Shown one piece after another: positions 41,788 to 54,479 of a stretch of 64,000 nt of DNA. Origin of the DNA: Chrysomallon squamiferum (lineage: Eukaryota > Mollusca > Gastropoda > Neomphalida > Peltospiridae); the NCBI GenBank assembly GCA_012295275.1, contig CM022665.1, forward strand, positions 10,686,476-10,750,475, given 5' to 3'. Positions within the stretch are counted from its first letter, which is position 1. Each line of letters begins with the position of its first letter. The notes beneath the pieces are model-generated. The model was given only the letters and a program-made list of their open reading frames with translations. It was not told the origin of the DNA and searched no databases. The translations under genes were made by a program, and so were the position numbers.

Positions 41788-42609
41788 CAGTAACACTATA
41801 ATAATTATTATAAAAATAAATAATTACGATGATAATTGTAGTGGTAGTAAATTAGTAGTAAACAGTGATGATGACTGTGACAGTAATGATCATAAAAGTA
41901 ATAATAGCCATAATAATATAATTATAATAATAGCAAACAATTATAATATTACAAATAGCAACTACTGCTACTACAATAATAATAACAGAAATGTACTAAC
42001 GATATTGGATACAAATCTGTACGTTGCGAAGTATCGATTGTCAAAATGTTGCTCAAACTGCCAGTGTGCCTCTCACACAAACATTGGTGACCTACAATAA
42101 TTATAACTGATGTAAATATATAGGTTAACTTTTCTTCTTCTTCTTCTTCTTCGGTCTGTATTTTGTCTTCATCTTTTGACATGATAACCCCAGATTATTT
42201 ATCTCTCATTGTACGTGTGATCATCATATTCGCTGAATCGACATATTTTTACAAATATAAAACATTAGTTTTAATTCGTCGATTCCTTTGTAATGTTTAA
42301 CTGATGAAAATAGTTTTGTTTTTTTCAGAAACCAGTCCTGCAAATGTGAACATAATTACAATTTTCCCATTTAAGTTTTAATAACTGAATATCTTTCAGT
42401 TCAGTTAGGTATTGTACCGTACTGTAAGTATCAGCTGGTGACTCTAAATAAAGTTTCGTGAAATCTTTTATTTTAATTTCCAGCTGTGCAGTTTCAGTAA
42501 GGGTTATAATAAAGAGTACTTGATAATACTAGTTGTTATTATGCTTGTAATACGTTGCAACATATGGAAAGAAAGCAAAAGCTAAAAAATGTACAACAGA
42601 TTGTGATGG

Positions 42610-42940
42610 TATTATAATAAGCAAACTAAATTTAACTGATACAATCTGTTCCGAGATTGACCGAATTCTGTATCATAATAAACAGTCGAAATTTAACTGC
42701 TATTTTATCAAAAACATTTTTCTTTTTTCATGCAGTCTGTTCCGAGATTGACTGAATTGTGGAACATAATAAACAGTCTAAATTTAACTGCTATTTTATC
42801 AAATCTTTTTCTTTTTTCAAGCAGTCTGTTCCGAGACTGACTGAATTCTGGATCATAATAAGCAGACAAAATGTAACTGACAGTTTACCAAACCTTTTTT
42901 CAAGCAGTCTGCTCCGAAATCGATTGAATACTGAAGCCGG
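42610..42940. repeat. minisatellite of 83-91 bp units with acceptor-like motif
   Basis: Four copies of TCTGTTCCGAGATTGACTGA-like sequence begin at 42645, 42736, 42825 and 42908, giving spacings of 91, 89 and 83 bp. Three of the four are preceded on the plus strand by a pyrimidine tract and AG (cttttttcaagcag), so each unit resembles a 3' splice site plus the start of an exon. Each unit also carries an ATCATAATAA-type stretch. Confidence 0.85.
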
Positions 42941-42994
42941 CGTTTCGCTGATCGTAGAACAAAGAACACAACAACAGAACGTACAGATTATAAA

Positions 42995-43032
<38 letters not shown>

Positions 43033-43205
43033 TAACGATTGCTTTGACGCTTCGACAGTCTGTAATGTTTTTAAAGTTTCGTAATAAATAACCGCCTAAA
43101 CAGTAAATTATAAAATAACAGCTTTATGCTCTCAAAAATGTTTCGTGCACGCCCTAGTGAGAATACGCTTCCGGGTTCCTCTTTTCGCTGTTCAGAACTT
43201 CCAGG

Positions 43206-43278
43206 CAAATATGGCATCGATTACCAAGAACTGCAACTCGGACCGGTACCTTCGCATTTCTGACGGTATTAATCTACA
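43206..43278 (+). other. candidate first exon of an unidentified gene
   Basis: After an ETS-like CTTCCGGGTT (43168-43177) and a pyrimidine-rich start, an ATG at about 43211 opens MASITKNCNSDRYLRISDG, followed by possible donors (gacg|gtatta, aca|gtatga). The GC content is clearly above its surroundings. No following exon could be found on the plus strand, so this may be a 5' exon of the USP6NL-like gene, a gene fragment or chance. Confidence 0.3.
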
Positions 43279-44363
43279 GTATGAATTTATTTTAATGGTA
43301 TGCGTTTGTTTGTGAGTATGTGTATGCATGTGTTTGTGTGTGTGTGTGCGCGCGCGTGTGTGTGTGTGTGTGTTTGCAAATCTATTTTTTATTGTTTTAT
43401 ATCATTTTATTTTATTTATTTATTTATTAGTATTCAATATTCATCATCGTCATTATTATAATTAGTATTATAATTATAATCATTATCATCATCATCGTAA
43501 TTATGATTATTATTATTATCAGTATCATTATTATTATATATATTTAATTTTTACCTTACAATTTCCTATTTGAATTTTTAATTTATTTGCCTCTCTGAAT
43601 TGCTAATTTATGGCGTTTTTTGTTGTAACCGATATGACTCAAGTTTAAATGAACTTAATTATAAAGGAAAACATATCAGTGTGCAAAATAACAATAAGCA
43701 GGGTCCATGTGCACTCTTTAGCAACGTATTATTCAATAAATCTCAACTTCTTATATAAAAAAATAAAAATTAAAAAATTAATGCGTATAATTGTAATATA
43801 TCCTGTCTATAACACCTTATTATAATGTAAAGAATCAACCAAATAAGTAATAATTTACAAAAATAAAATAAAAATAAAAATAAATAAATAAATAAATAAA
43901 TGGTCTCATTATAATTAAAATGGGGGGGGGGAAAACATTTCAGTTAATATTAACTGTACCAATATTTCAGTCTGTGATATATTTCAGTTTCCTTCATTCT
44001 TTCTGTACCTGAAATAAAATCTTTAAGATGTTCAGAATACAGACAGCTCAGTGCTAAAATCATTGGTCATAAAAATAAATAAATAAATAAAATAAAAAAG
44101 ATTGTTCAAATAAGAATTTTTCACAAGAATCTTTTATGATCAGCCTTAATTGTAAATAATTTTTTTTAAAGTAATAGTAGTAGTGGTTAGTAGTAATAGT
44201 AACAGTAGCAGGAGTAGTAGCAATAGGAATAGTAGCTTGTTCTAATAGTTATTTGTTCTAGTAGTAGTAGTAATAGTAGTGGTAGTTAATTCTAGTAGAA
44301 GTAGTAGTAGTAAACAACAATAATAATCATAATCATAACCATAATAACAGCAACAATAATATC

Positions 44364-44401
<38 letters not shown>

Positions 44402-45149
44402 TTAATAATAATGAAGCACGATTTAATAAAATTACAGAGATTACTTACTGTCAAGTTAAATGGAGGCCCGGTCGTGTGATATATGGTAATATAAATTGTG
44501 AATCAAAATATGCAGTTGCACGCCGAGGAAGTCCGATAAATAATAGAACGAAACTGTTTTGACTGCTTTACTTTAGAACGTTTTAAAATGCGAGTATAGC
44601 ATTTGAAACACGCTATTTCGGCGTGGTTTTCCAACAAAGGCTAAGTTTCGAATATCGATTTTCATGTAGGCTGAGATTAACAAAGCGTACTGTTATCTCA
44701 CTGCATGTTTACTGGAAGAGCCACAAGTTCACGGCATTGTGTATGTTTAAGCTATTCAAGTAATCTAAACAGTGATAATATTGGTTATAAAGTTTATTTG
44801 AAACATCCAAGCTAACAGAGAAAGCCGACTGTTGCATTTACACATTTATAGATTAGGTTGTTTGATTATTAATACCTCGAACGAATGTGCATATAAATCC
44901 AGAAGTGACCGGCCACGGTTCAGGCATTACTCACAATAGAGACGAGGAAAAAAAGGAAGGAAGCAGCATCTTACTTAACCAAGAACGGTGTATAGTTTCA
45001 GTTACAGTTACACTGTGTCATACATATGTTAATGACTAAGGATAATGCGACGAGCTACCAGTGCGCTCCCCCTCTGAATGTTAGAAAGAAACCAGATGTA
45101 TGCACAGGCCAAGTTCATTATATACAGAGGTAATCAGGTATTGCGGTAA

Positions 45150-45490
45150 ACCAGATTTTTCTACGAAATGGGAATTATACGAACTGGGAATCTACCAAAT
45201 GGGAAGACACCGCGTTCAGAGGTCTGATGATGCCCGGGGCCATCTCCTTGACTGTACGCTCCAAAGACTCAAGTAAAAGCACTAGTACTGAGAAATATTA
45301 TGAAAAAGGAAGATATTTTCAATACGTAAACACAGATGAAACATAAAATTAACACTTTATTCGATTTAAATATAAATCAACCAAATTTATTAAGTTCGTT
45401 TCTCTGATTGGATGCCTCCCCACATTTGGATGCCCGGGGCCACCGCCCATCCGCCCCTCCCCCTTCCTCTGCTACGCCACTGCCTAGCGA
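45150..45490. mobile_element. GC-richer DNA-transposon-like remnant
   Basis: The right end, read on the minus strand from 45482, begins CAGTGGCGTAGC, a word typical of hAT-like transposon termini, followed by GGGGAGGGGCGGATGGGCGG. The word gatgcccggggcca occurs twice in direct orientation (about 45228 and 45429). The left part has repeated tac(g/c)aaatgggaa words. I could not find a matching left terminus or target duplication, so limits are approximate. Confidence 0.4.
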
Positions 45491-46404
45491 ATTGACAGTT
45501 GTTATTTTGTGATATTATTTCATGCTGTACGCAATGACATCACGATTACAGAAAAATAGGCGGTATTTTTAAAATATTAATTTGCCTGACATTTTTAAAC
45601 TATTTGTTCTTGTTAACAAAGTACACTTTAAGTTATGTTACTTGTTGAAAAAAAAAAGTGAATATTACTGGCGTAAAAATGTACGATAGATAAAGTAATA
45701 AAATGAAATAAAAATGAAAGTCAAGCACTTTAGGTGAATAAAAAATAAAACGCTGCCATAAAAAGGTTCTCCTCTCAACCACCAAATGACACTCGATGAT
45801 AAATGTGGTAACTATAACCGTACATTAATTTATGCGAGAATATCACTTTGCGAAAATTCTTTAAATTCTATTGCAGTTAGTTATGTTGCTGGCCTAGCAT
45901 TAATCGAAATATGTCAACCCCATTTTATACACTGTTTCTTCATGTCACAAAAGGTTCACTTTAAGATATCTTACTTGTTGAAAGTCTGAGTATTACTGGT
46001 GCACACATATACACACACGCACACACATATACACACGCACACACATATATACACACACACATACACACATATATTTACATACACACAAACACACATACAC
46101 ACATACACACACACACATTATATACAGGAGTTCTCATGCGTACAGCGAGAAAATGTAAATCAATAAATAATAAAGAATTATCATATTTGCAGTAAAAATG
46201 TTTTAATTAAATACATGAATCGAAATGAATTAACATGGTAATAAAACATAAAACTGTGATGACTTATTCAAGGAATGATTTTTACTGCAGAGATAAACTC
46301 GTCACTCGTGGAAAATACCTTTCTACCTATACATTTTCCCGTATTCATCGAATTACATGATTTTTACCATTTATTAAATCTCCTGAACAGCATTTTTTAT
46401 ATAC

Positions 46405-46405
<1 letters not shown>

Positions 46406-46459
<54 letters not shown>
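46406..46459. repeat. (GT)n microsatellite
   Basis: About 27 GT units in non-coding DNA. Confidence 0.95.
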
Positions 46460-49074
46460 CTATTTTCATGTAATATTTCTCTTTATTGTGTTTTTGTTTA
46501 TTTTGCACTATATGCATTCAAATAAAATATTTTCGGAAAAGATAGAGCAGTATTCCTCTAAACTATAATAAAAATAATATAAACAACAGAAGCACGTATG
46601 ATAAATTAACCGGCCAATCACGACTGACATTACACTGACTCCCATACTAAACAACCGATGTTCTTCATAACGATTTATGATTGGCTACATCTTCAACAAA
46701 AACTACTTAGTATATTGACCAGGTTCGGGAGGCCACTTTGTTTGATAATTAAGGGTCCTTTACACAAAAGTTTGAATCGCTGATCTTGATAACCTATTAA
46801 GTCTTCTTAATGAGGATGTTGCTGTACGTGCATTACGAACATGCCCTGTTTATTTTGTTGTTTTAAAGGAGAACGCACCAACAATTTTTAGCGGATAATA
46901 GGTTTTAAAGTGTGGGCAGTAAACTAATATGATTTACTCTTCTATACGTTACACTCATGATAATATATATATATATACAAATTATTTCATGCTATATTGA
47001 GTTGTTTTGGGTTGTTTTTTTTTTGTTTGTTTTTGTTTGTTGTTTTTTTAGGTTAAGTACAGAAATGATGTTACTTATATTTTTTATTTATTCGAGGATA
47101 CTTAAGCGTTTTAATAAAGTTTAGAAATACGTAGATAAATAGGATCCATATAATCCGCGTATAAATTTATCTTTCTCATTTACTGTATATTTAATGAATT
47201 ATGGACACGTTTGATAAAATTTAATAAAACTAATGTTTATTTTAGTCAAAAAAAAAAAAAAAAAAAAAAAGTATTTATTTATTTTGTAATTTATAAAGTC
47301 CAGCTGTTTATTTTCTGTTAAAAACGCCTTTTTGTATTTAGAGGAAGAGGTAATGTCTTCCTAATGTGTTTTAATGAATATATAATAATAATAATAATTG
47401 TATGCTTGAATGTATGTCGTACATACACAGATACTCACGCAACACAGCTTGCATGATTGAATAATCGATATTGAATCAAGCATGTTTGATAAACAGCTGT
47501 TTAGAAAATTGGGTTCATAAGTAGCTGTAATAGAAATATTGCTACACTACATCCGTGTTTTTTATTACTCATTCTGTTAGATCTTCAGTTACATAAAATA
47601 AATTGTAACTCTTTGTTCGCCATGCGATTGATTGGCCTGAACCCATGATAATATTGTACCTATTGTTTGTTTGTTTGTTGTTGTTTTTTAACTTTAATTT
47701 TCGTTTATCAGCTGTTTTCAGCGAAAACATTTATATATCGGACAGTTATTACAATAAGCGATGTTGGAGGTTTTTAATATACATTTTCCTCTTTATTTAT
47801 TTATGATCTATTGATTTGTGATTGACTGATTTATTTTTATTATTTTATTACAATTACTGTATTATTATTGTTATTAACTCACGAAATATGAACAGCAAAA
47901 ACAAAACAAAAATTGATCGTTAAAGAACAATATCAGCAACAATACAACCAAACAAAAATAAACCAGTCATTAGAAATCCTCAAAATAATGGAGACAGATG
48001 TTTGTTCTTTCTTTTTTTCTTCTTTTGTTGCTTTTTGTTGGATTTTGTTGTTGTTGTTGTGTTTTGTGGGGTGTTTTTTTTTTTTTTTTTTTTTTTTTTT
48101 GTGTAATTATTGTTGTTTTTCGTTTTTATAGTTTGACATTGCAGTGGATGGGCATAATTCCTAGGAGTAAAAATTTAATAATATACCTATATTTATCAGC
48201 AGAAGAAGTATCCCGTTTATGAGCTACAGCTCTGGTTTTACTTCTTAAAAAAAAACCGGATATTTCCTGACAATAAGACAAATGACATTTTCAAGCTGTA
48301 TCTTTCCAGTAATCTGAGACCTTAAACCAACACTGTACACTACGAATTCATGTGACACTCGGTACCTGACATATTATGTTTGAATACACTTCAACAGTAT
48401 AGTATTCAACAACATCTGAAACGTAATAAAAATTAAAAAAAACACACCAAAAAAACACTGTTCTACAGTTAGAAAAGCTATTAAAGTTGTGTTATTTGTT
48501 GTTTTCTATATTTAAGAAGTAACACACATTTATGAAGCATTTTTTGTAAGCGCAAACTAAACAGGAAGGTTAACGAGAGATTTTGGTGACATCATATTTC
48601 CGTGACGAGTTAATGATGGTTATATGGAAAATAGACGGAATCTGCCATCCATATCATGCTTCACTGTAAATAATTCAGAGCAACAGAAAAATCTTAGACG
48701 AGCCAACAAAATAAAACAAAAATAAAATCAAATATTTTAAAATCAATAAAATTTTAAAATAAATAATAAAAATAATGAAATAGTATGAATTTCGATTTCA
48801 ATAAATAAACAGCAATTCATTTCTTTTTTTGTGATATAATTTTACACTAGGACATAAACTGTTCTTTTTTTAAATTATTTTATTTTATTTTTATTTTATT
48901 TTTTTTTTTCCTCTTAATACATGCATTATTATTGTTGCTACCCTAAAAAAATAGTAATAATAATAAAAAAAAAAAAAAAAAACAGTGTTTGTATGAAACT
49001 GGTTTCATCTGTTCCGCTAAAGTTAAAGGAATGAGGTATATTTCCCAATATATTAATTATATACACATTATAAG

Positions 49075-49077
<3 letters not shown>

Positions 49078-49126
<49 letters not shown>

Positions 49127-49140
49127 TAATAATAATAATA
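49078..49140. repeat. (AAT)n microsatellite
   Basis: About 20 AAT triplets with one AAC interruption. Confidence 0.95.
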
Positions 49141-52100
49141 CAATTTAACAATACAATTTGAAAGATAGATACTATTAAAGCGTGATAACTCGTGACTGGT
49201 TAAATAAAATGCGAATTGGTGGCTGCAATCCATGTTATTTAGCTTTGCTTAAATCGTAGTCACGTGATCCGTAGGTGTTCCCTGTGGGATCGAAAAATGC
49301 AGGTAGGAAAGAATAAGTTACTTTTCCCACCTGTTTCGTTTAATTGAATAAGCATTTCAGTGTTATGTTTTATCTTGATTTATGTAAGTCTCGATCCACT
49401 GATGGCAACACTATGAACGATACATATCTTCTTCTGTAAATACGAATTTACAAATGATTGTTTATAATACTGTCACAAATAAAATTATGTTTTGGTTTGG
49501 TATTTTACTCGTTTTATAATTAGATTATTTATTATAATGACAATCTGTTAATGACATTAATTCAGATTTTATCACAGTATTACATTTTGAAACACCAGGT
49601 TTCTACATCTGGCAAAAAAAAAGTACAGTTAATGAAGTAAATCAGACATTTTCATTAATGCTAGTGTGTCATTTATGATTTACTGATTTACTATCATTTA
49701 GGTTTAGGTAATAAATTAAATTTGTATTATTATTATAAATTTATTGCTAATTATAAATCTGATAGTATAATATTATGTCTTCAATGACCATTTTGAAAGA
49801 CATTAGTTTTAAACAAATAATGGGATTAATGGTAATTCAGTGTTACTGTTAGTATTACTGAAAGTTGTTTTCATTCAATCATTCTGTTATACTAACATCT
49901 TATAAAGTTAATGTTACTTTATTATTATTTTACAGATACCATTTTAGATATATGTTGTACACAGATTTTGTCCTTGTACTTATATTGGATTTGTAATACC
50001 ACTGTGTTACTGTGTATTACAACAATAAAGAACATTTTAGATGTATAAAGATCTCAAAACACAAGAACTCTGATACTAATATAGTTACTATTATTTCAAA
50101 TGTTATAATATGGTATTTGGTTAAATTTGTAAGATGATCACATATTGTTAATTATACCACATCTGGTTTACTGAGGTAATAGTCTAATTAATGTAGTCAG
50201 AAATACTTTCTGTGACTGTATCTCAACTAATGAATTTACATCATATCATGCAGCTTTTACTTATTACAGAAAGGACATGAAAATGAAATCTAAATTTTGG
50301 ATGTTAATAGAGGTGACCAGTAGTTCACAAAGTGACAAGAATGGATCTGACATGTTAAATGTTTTTTAATATTAACTGTTAGATATCAGTCATACATCTT
50401 ACAGAGAACTGCATATTCCATTGGCTTTTGGTAAACAAGTTGCGGAACACTAGAAAGTTTAGGAAATGGCCACAAACTAGGAGGATAAAATTATAATTAT
50501 GATATATATTAAAATAAAGTAAGCATATAATTTTCTTTGTACTCTGGTTCTCAGTGCATTTGTCTTATTTTTTTGTTCTTACTCATCAAGTTTAGTTTGT
50601 TTGGGGATTTGTTGAGCTTTGGATGGCAAGAAAAAAAATGCTAAAAAAATTGCATGCATTTTCTCATTTACAATTTTATATTGAATTTTTAAATGGTGGA
50701 TTTAGAGTAATGGTAGTATTACAGATACCTCTACATGATTATTTGGTATATACTTGTATACTTTAAGTTATAAATATGTGAATAATTCTTCTCGTATAAA
50801 TATTATGTATGATACTAATTGCATTCAATAATATGTATAACAGGGTCCAATCTAGACTAGAAAAATAGGGCAAAGTGACTTCTCCCTCTAGACATGTTAG
50901 GGTAAAGTGAGAAGACCAAACAAGACAATAAAACATAATCAAGCCATTAGCACAAAAATAACTTATTTTCTTTCAAATAAGACAGTATTTTTTAAAAGTA
51001 TTTCACACAGATTCATGCCAAATGTGGTTCAGTTATTTAACAAAAGTTTAATTCTGAGGTTTCTTTACAATTACTTCTTGAATCTTACTCCCCTACTTTC
51101 ATAGGTTTGTAAATTGTGTTTATTGTCAATCCATAATTACAACAGTAAAACAAAAATGTATTTTTGGTCTCCTTCCACAACATAAGGTAGTGACAGGCAG
51201 CCCTCTCTTTAGTACTTGGTCACAGACACAAAAGTCTGTATCGGTTAACCTGAATGGTGTGAGAAGGAAATTTGTGATTATTGTCATTAAAAAATTCCAA
51301 TGAGACTTGCACAGAAACAAAGAAAGCCTGTTAATGATCTTTTACACTTGCTTCCACGTGGTTGAAAGCGACGAAACTAGAAAAATCAGCTTCATTATTT
51401 TTAACATATTTTTTGTTTGTGTTTTATTTATTTAGTTCTTTACATTTATAGAACTATGCACAACAGATGTAGAATAGAAATATAAGATTTTGTTTTTCTC
51501 CAGTGATTTATTAATAAATGTAATTTGATGGAAATAACTGGGTTGCCTGGCCAAACACATATTTTCACATGATTTTTGGAAAATCTACCAATATTTCAGA
51601 GTGATTTTTCTATTCTTATTATTAAAAAAAAAAAGGAAAGAAGATGACGACTTATAATTTTGCCCACATCATCAACTTGCATAAACCCTGGTATAATAAT
51701 AATAATAATAAAATAAATTACAGAAGTACTCTTTTTCAGACATAACTTACACACATTTTAAAATATTGAACATATTTTGAATTTTAGTTCTTATTGTTTC
51801 ATTATCCTTTTACAAAAAATGAATACACTTTTAATGTGATTTTCAGTTAGTTTACTATGAATGTAAAAAGTTGAAAATAGTTTACGAAGCAAGAGTGCAT
51901 GCATTACATTATGAAAGTGACTTCATCAAATGCTTAACATAGTTGATGGTGTGTAATTATTAAATAGTATTTTTTTTTTTTTTTATTTTATTAAAATGGC
52001 CAGATATGTTTAAAATCCATGCGAATGATTTTTTTTTTTTTTTTTCCCAAACTGATACTGTACAGTATGTTATTTTATAAGAAAGTTTTGAACTATATAA

Positions 52101-54479
52101 CTGACAGGGAATTTTATGATCTGATGTAACTTTAATATATTTTACTACTATAATTTTTTTATTATTATTATTATTTTTTTTAAATTTATTTATGTGTCTA
52201 GAATCAGTTTTACAATGACTATCTTCAGGAAAATGTTAACTTTCATATATTTTTTTTAATATATAATTGTGAAGTATGCATTCTAGCAGTATCAGTATAA
52301 GTTACAGTAAGTAAGTTCATTTAGATGTGGAAAATCGCATTAAAGTAAAAAATTTAATAATAATAAGAAGAAAGATATAAATGTATTTTTAAAAAACTAA
52401 ATAATGATCCACTCACTGTGACTCAGCTTTTACAGCAGGTAATTGATACTTCATTTGCTAAGACTCGTAAGAGCCAATAAAATAGTAATTAATTTTAGCC
52501 TGTTTATTCACATACTAGAGAATGTTCAGTGTAGATAACATGTACCAGCATGAAGTTCTTTTAATAACAGATTTCATTTTTGTTTTGTTTTCTTAGTCTT
52601 GGGAAAGTCACTTTTTTCAGGGTTTTTTGTTTGTTTGTTTGTTTGTTTGTTGTTGTTTTTTTAAAGATCAAGAATGGCATGTAAATTAATGTTTATTTCA
52701 GTCCTGTTCAGAATGTGCATCAGGTTAATTTTCTGTTCTAACCAGTGCTTCATGACCATTTTATCAAAACCATGATTTTATGTTATTTGTTGTGTTAGCA
52801 GAGACATTTACAAAAGATGCCTTGCTGCTCATTTATAAAATGGTCTGTCACGTGGTTGTAAGAGGTTTCTTCTTGTGTCTTTTTTTGTTGTTGTTGTATG
52901 TGTGTTTACCTTCTACTTATTCAGCATGTTTATCACACATGGAGTTCATTGCCATTAAACATGTTGAGTGGATGGAAATGGTCTGTAATGTGTCAAACTG
53001 TTAGCTATTGTAACAGATTGACCTTACTAGTTGTAAATGATAATAATAGTACTGCAGTGGGGTGATCATTAAAATAACAACTGGAACTGATACTTTATAT
53101 AATGTTATGAAATATGCATATGTTCTGAATCAGAGGATCTGTTTGCCCTAAAATGTTTTCTAGTATCAGAAAAATACAACTGGCATATACACAATGACAA
53201 AACAAATGTCAGCTCTAAAGGAAGAAAATGGCAGTGTTCAAATTTCATACATTGTTATGAGTGATGATAGGTGATGCAGAACAATAAAACAACACGAAAG
53301 TATAAATAATTTTATTAGATCATTTATTTGTACCATTACTGGTGTACTTTAATCCCAGGCTTTTCAGAGATGTCCTCATGATGGGCATGTTACAAATGAT
53401 TGATAGATTTATTTGCTGAGTTTTGTAACTAGATTAAATTGTTTAACATCATCCGATACTTCATTTTTGTTTTCTAAACAGTTTACAGTTTACAGGATTT
53501 AAAAAAAAAAAAAAAAAATTTAAATCTGATTGTGTTTTCCTGTCTGTGAAAAGATATATATATATATATATACATAAAAATCTCTTCCTACTTACTGATA
53601 AAAGTATGACCAATATCTAATTAGTATAATATTAATACAATTTTAACATTATAATGCGATTTAATTAAACATTCATCACATTATTAATTAATTCCTAATT
53701 AAATACCTATAATTTAGTTTAAATTATTTACTATATAGTATATCTATTTGTTTGGGTGGGGTTTTTTTGTTTGTTTTCTATACTAATGATGTATTGTCTG
53801 TAAATAACATGCTGATAGCACACAACAATAGTAGAAAGAGCAGAACATGTACAGAACTGGCACACTGACAATTTACTGAGTAATGTTTAAAAAAAAAATA
53901 ATAATAAAAAAATAAAAAATAGCTGTTTATAGCTTTGGCTTTAAGTAACAGATTATAACTTTTATGAAAACCAGTTTTGTGAACTTGTTGAAATATACTT
54001 AATTAGATATCCTGTTCTATGTAAAAACAGTTATTTTTTATTTGTCTCTATCTAGTCTATGTATAATTAATATATTTCATATATACATATTTATTTTCTG
54101 TTTTCATGTTGTTGTTTTTTTAAGATTGATTGTAATTTCACAGTTGAAGATACTGTTAAATGTTGTATGTTACTGTCACTGATTGCAGTTCATTTTACAT
54201 AGTCAAGTTAAGATATTTAAAAAATAATATTTGTCTGTGCATATGTAAAATAGATATGTATGCTTATTTAATTGATTATTTGACTGCATAATTATTAGTT
54301 ACATGAAGTCCTCGATATTGAATACACACACACATTCATCTACTTGCACATACACCCAAGCTGAATGATAGGACATTTTAGTATTTGTTATATTTTCTTT
54401 TTTTATAATATTTCAGGACAACATTTCTTTTAGTCATTGGATATTGATGATGTTGGCACCATGATGGACATCTTGAACC

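Larger units (their letters stand above)
42183..54479. other. long non-coding stretch between the SLC22 and USP6NL-like genes
   Basis: The two genes point away from each other, so both promoters and 5' exons should lie here, and the right part is likely a 5' UTR intron of the USP6NL-like gene. Contents recognised are a four-unit minisatellite (42610-42940), a possible short first exon (43205 onward), a GC-richer transposon-like end (45150-45490), GT runs (43340-43375, 46406-46459), AAT runs (44368-44402, 49078-49140) and poly-T at 48070-48100. A segment at 49255-49302 has CACGTG and a good donor (cag|gtagg) and could be a 5' UTR exon. From 49.3 to 54.4 kb I see AT-rich unique DNA with no coding exon. 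Confidence 0.55.

Noticed and set aside
42017-42182. Acidic N-terminal extension (MSKDEDKIQTEEEE...) as the definite SLC22 start
   Set aside because: A possible in-frame donor exists near 42110, but SLC22 proteins usually begin with the MNFDELL-type sequence found at 41697, and the Glu run is a GAA repeat. It is kept only as an alternative.
45786-46568. Plus-strand frames of 67 and 97 codons
   Set aside because: The first has no recognisable motif and is composition-driven; the second includes a translated GT repeat (Cys-Val)n.
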